Position numbers and translations under genes: made by a program. The notes beneath the pieces were generated by a model. The model worked only from the letters and a program-made list of their open reading frames with translations. It had not been told where the DNA came from and searched no databases. 41,955 nt of DNA, taken from Sphingomonas sp. Lineage in GTDB: Bacteria > Pseudomonadota > Alphaproteobacteria > Sphingomonadales > Sphingomonadaceae. Position 1 is the first letter of the stretch, and the number at the start of each line of letters is the position of its first letter. Shown piece by piece: positions 40,944-41,955 of this stretch. The stretch is taken from positions 1 through 41,955 of the forward strand of contig NZ_JANXNX010000050.1 in NCBI RefSeq assembly GCF_025353885.1, in the 5' to 3' direction.

Positions 40944-41955
40944 ATGGCCGACGCCCAATCTTCGCGCGCCACCGATATCGCGACCGGGATTCTCGTGCTG
41001 GCAGACGGCACCGTCATTCATGGTCGCGGCTTCGGCGCAGAGGGCAGCGCGGTCGGCGAGGTTTGTTTCAATACAGCGATGACCGGTTATCAGGAGGTCA
41101 TGACCGACCCGTCCTATGCGGGCCAAATGGTCACTTTCACCTTTCCGCACATCGGCAATGTCGGGTCGAACCCGGAAGATCTGGAGGCGACCAACCCGCA
41201 CGCGCTGGGCTGCATCGTCCGCGAAGACGTGACTGCGCCGTCGAATTTCCGCAGCACCTCGCATTTCGACCAATGGATGAAGATCAATGGGCGGATCGGG
41301 CTGGCTGGCGTCGATACGCGCGCCTTGACGCGGCGCATCCGCGAGGCTGGTGCCCCGAACGCCGTCATCGCGCATTCGGCGAAGGGCGATTTCGACGTTC
41401 CAGCCTTGCTGGCACAGGCACGGGCATGGTCGGGGCTTGAGGGAATAGACCTGGCGAAACAGGTGTCCACCCTGCAAACATATGCGTGGGACGAGGGGCT
41501 TTGGACGCTGGGGCAGGGGTATGCGACGGGCCACGCATCCGAGGGTAAACCCCATGTCGTCGCCGTCGATTACGGCTTAAAGCGCAACATCCTCCGCAAC
41601 CTGGTAGCGGCAGGCGCGCGCGTTACCGTTGTGCCAGCCACCGCCACGTATGACGACATTGCCGCGCACAAGCCCGACGGCGTGTTCTTGTCCAACGGTC
41701 CCGGCGATCCAGCGGCAACCGGCGGCTATGCGGTCCCGGTCATCCAGCAACTGATTGCTGCCGACACGCCGATCTTCGGCATTTGCCTTGGCCACCAGCT
41801 CCTCGGGCTGGCAGCGGGGGCGAAGACGGTGAAGATGTTCCAGGGGCACCGCGGCGCGAACCATCCGGTCAAGCGACTGGAAGATGGCCGGGTCGAGATT
41901 ACCAGCATGAACCATGGCTTTGCAGTCGATGCCGACACGCTGCCCGCCAATGCGA
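40944..41955 (+). CDS. carA: Carbamoyl-phosphate synthase small subunit, 5' part (3' end outside window)
   Basis: CarA supplies ammonia from glutamine to CarB, for pyrimidine and arginine synthesis. The frame runs from ATG 40944 to the window end without a stop (337 codons). AAAGGAG lies about 11 bases upstream, and an in-frame GTG at 40932 is less likely. The N-terminal domain shows GEVCFNTAMTGYQEVMTDPS and FTFPHIGNVGSN. The class I amidotransferase domain shows FLSNGPGDP, the nucleophile Cys281 in GICLGHQLLGLA, and NHGFAVD. The remaining part of the glutaminase domain, including the end of the catalytic triad region, is beyond the window. It is divergent from yqeY-dnaG-rpoD. Confidence 0.96.
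   Translation, partial: MADAQSSRATDIATGILVLADGTVIHGRGFGAEGSAVGEVCFNTAMTGYQEVMTDPSYAGQMVTFTFPHIGNVGSNPEDLEATNPHALGCIVREDVTAPSNFRSTSHFDQWMKINGRIGLAGVDTRALTRRIREAGAPNAVIAHSAKGDFDVPALLAQARAWSGLEGIDLAKQVSTLQTYAWDEGLWTLGQGYATGHASEGKPHVVAVDYGLKRNILRNLVAAGARVTVVPATATYDDIAAHKPDGVFLSNGPGDPAATGGYAVPVIQQLIAADTPIFGICLGHQLLGLAAGAKTVKMFQGHRGANHPVKRLEDGRVEITSMNHGFAVDADTLPANA

Overview
The window is a high-GC, almost fully coding stretch of chromosome from an alphaproteobacterium, most likely of the order Sphingomonadales (Sphingomonas or a close relative). This rests on the alphaproteobacterial-type AddAB pair, the gene orders carA / yqeY-dnaG-rpoD and sdhE-mfd / recG, the ShlB / FecR / CHASE2-EAL cluster, and a dispersed GC-rich palindrome of a kind I associate with sphingomonads. 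The placement is inferred from gene content, not from a phylogeny. No stretch longer than 300 bases lacks a gene, and I see no prophage, IS element, CRISPR array or plasmid function.

Layout. Positions 2-4786 hold the end of addB and all of addA (double-strand-break repair). They are followed by trxA with its own promoter, convergent argJ, a small exported-protein candidate and secA. Positions 9654-13751 are an accessory-metabolism run: a TSUP-family permease overlapping a Baeyer-Villiger-type flavin monooxygenase, then an exported DUF885 peptidase. Positions 13789-19270 are a surface/signalling locus: an exported FecR-domain protein with a Pro/Val/Thr repeat tail and a CHASE2-EAL membrane phosphodiesterase on the minus strand, divergent from a two-partner-secretion outer-membrane transporter (ShlB/FhaC type). 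Positions 19293-21192 carry tRNA-Asn, nadK and moaA, with the two coding genes overlapping by ATGA. Positions 21271-28988 carry a second degenerate-GGDEF/EAL protein, mfd, sdhE and recG. Positions 29005-32006 carry a PilZ protein, tyrS, anmK and a 47-residue protein. Positions 32023-36335 carry a CoxE-like VWA protein and its expected MoxR AAA+ partner, separated by an oppositely oriented cytosolic chemoreceptor-like gene, then a conserved hypothetical gene. Positions 36454-41955 are rpoD, dnaG and yqeY (minus strand) divergent from carA, which runs off the end.

How the genes work together. Most are housekeeping: recombination, replication initiation, transcription-coupled repair, protein export, translation, NADP, molybdopterin and arginine/pyrimidine precursor synthesis, and cell-wall recycling. 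The accessory content is signalling. Two proteins have intact EAL signatures but ruined GGDEF motifs, and one PilZ protein has its c-di-GMP-binding residues, so the window has a bias toward c-di-GMP breakdown and sensing. The most interesting unit is FecR / CHASE2-EAL / TpsB: an envelope sensor-phosphodiesterase next to a secretion pore and an exported repeat protein, with no TpsA substrate gene beside it. The second is the chemoreceptor-like gene with an altered signalling tip, set between the VWA and MoxR genes.
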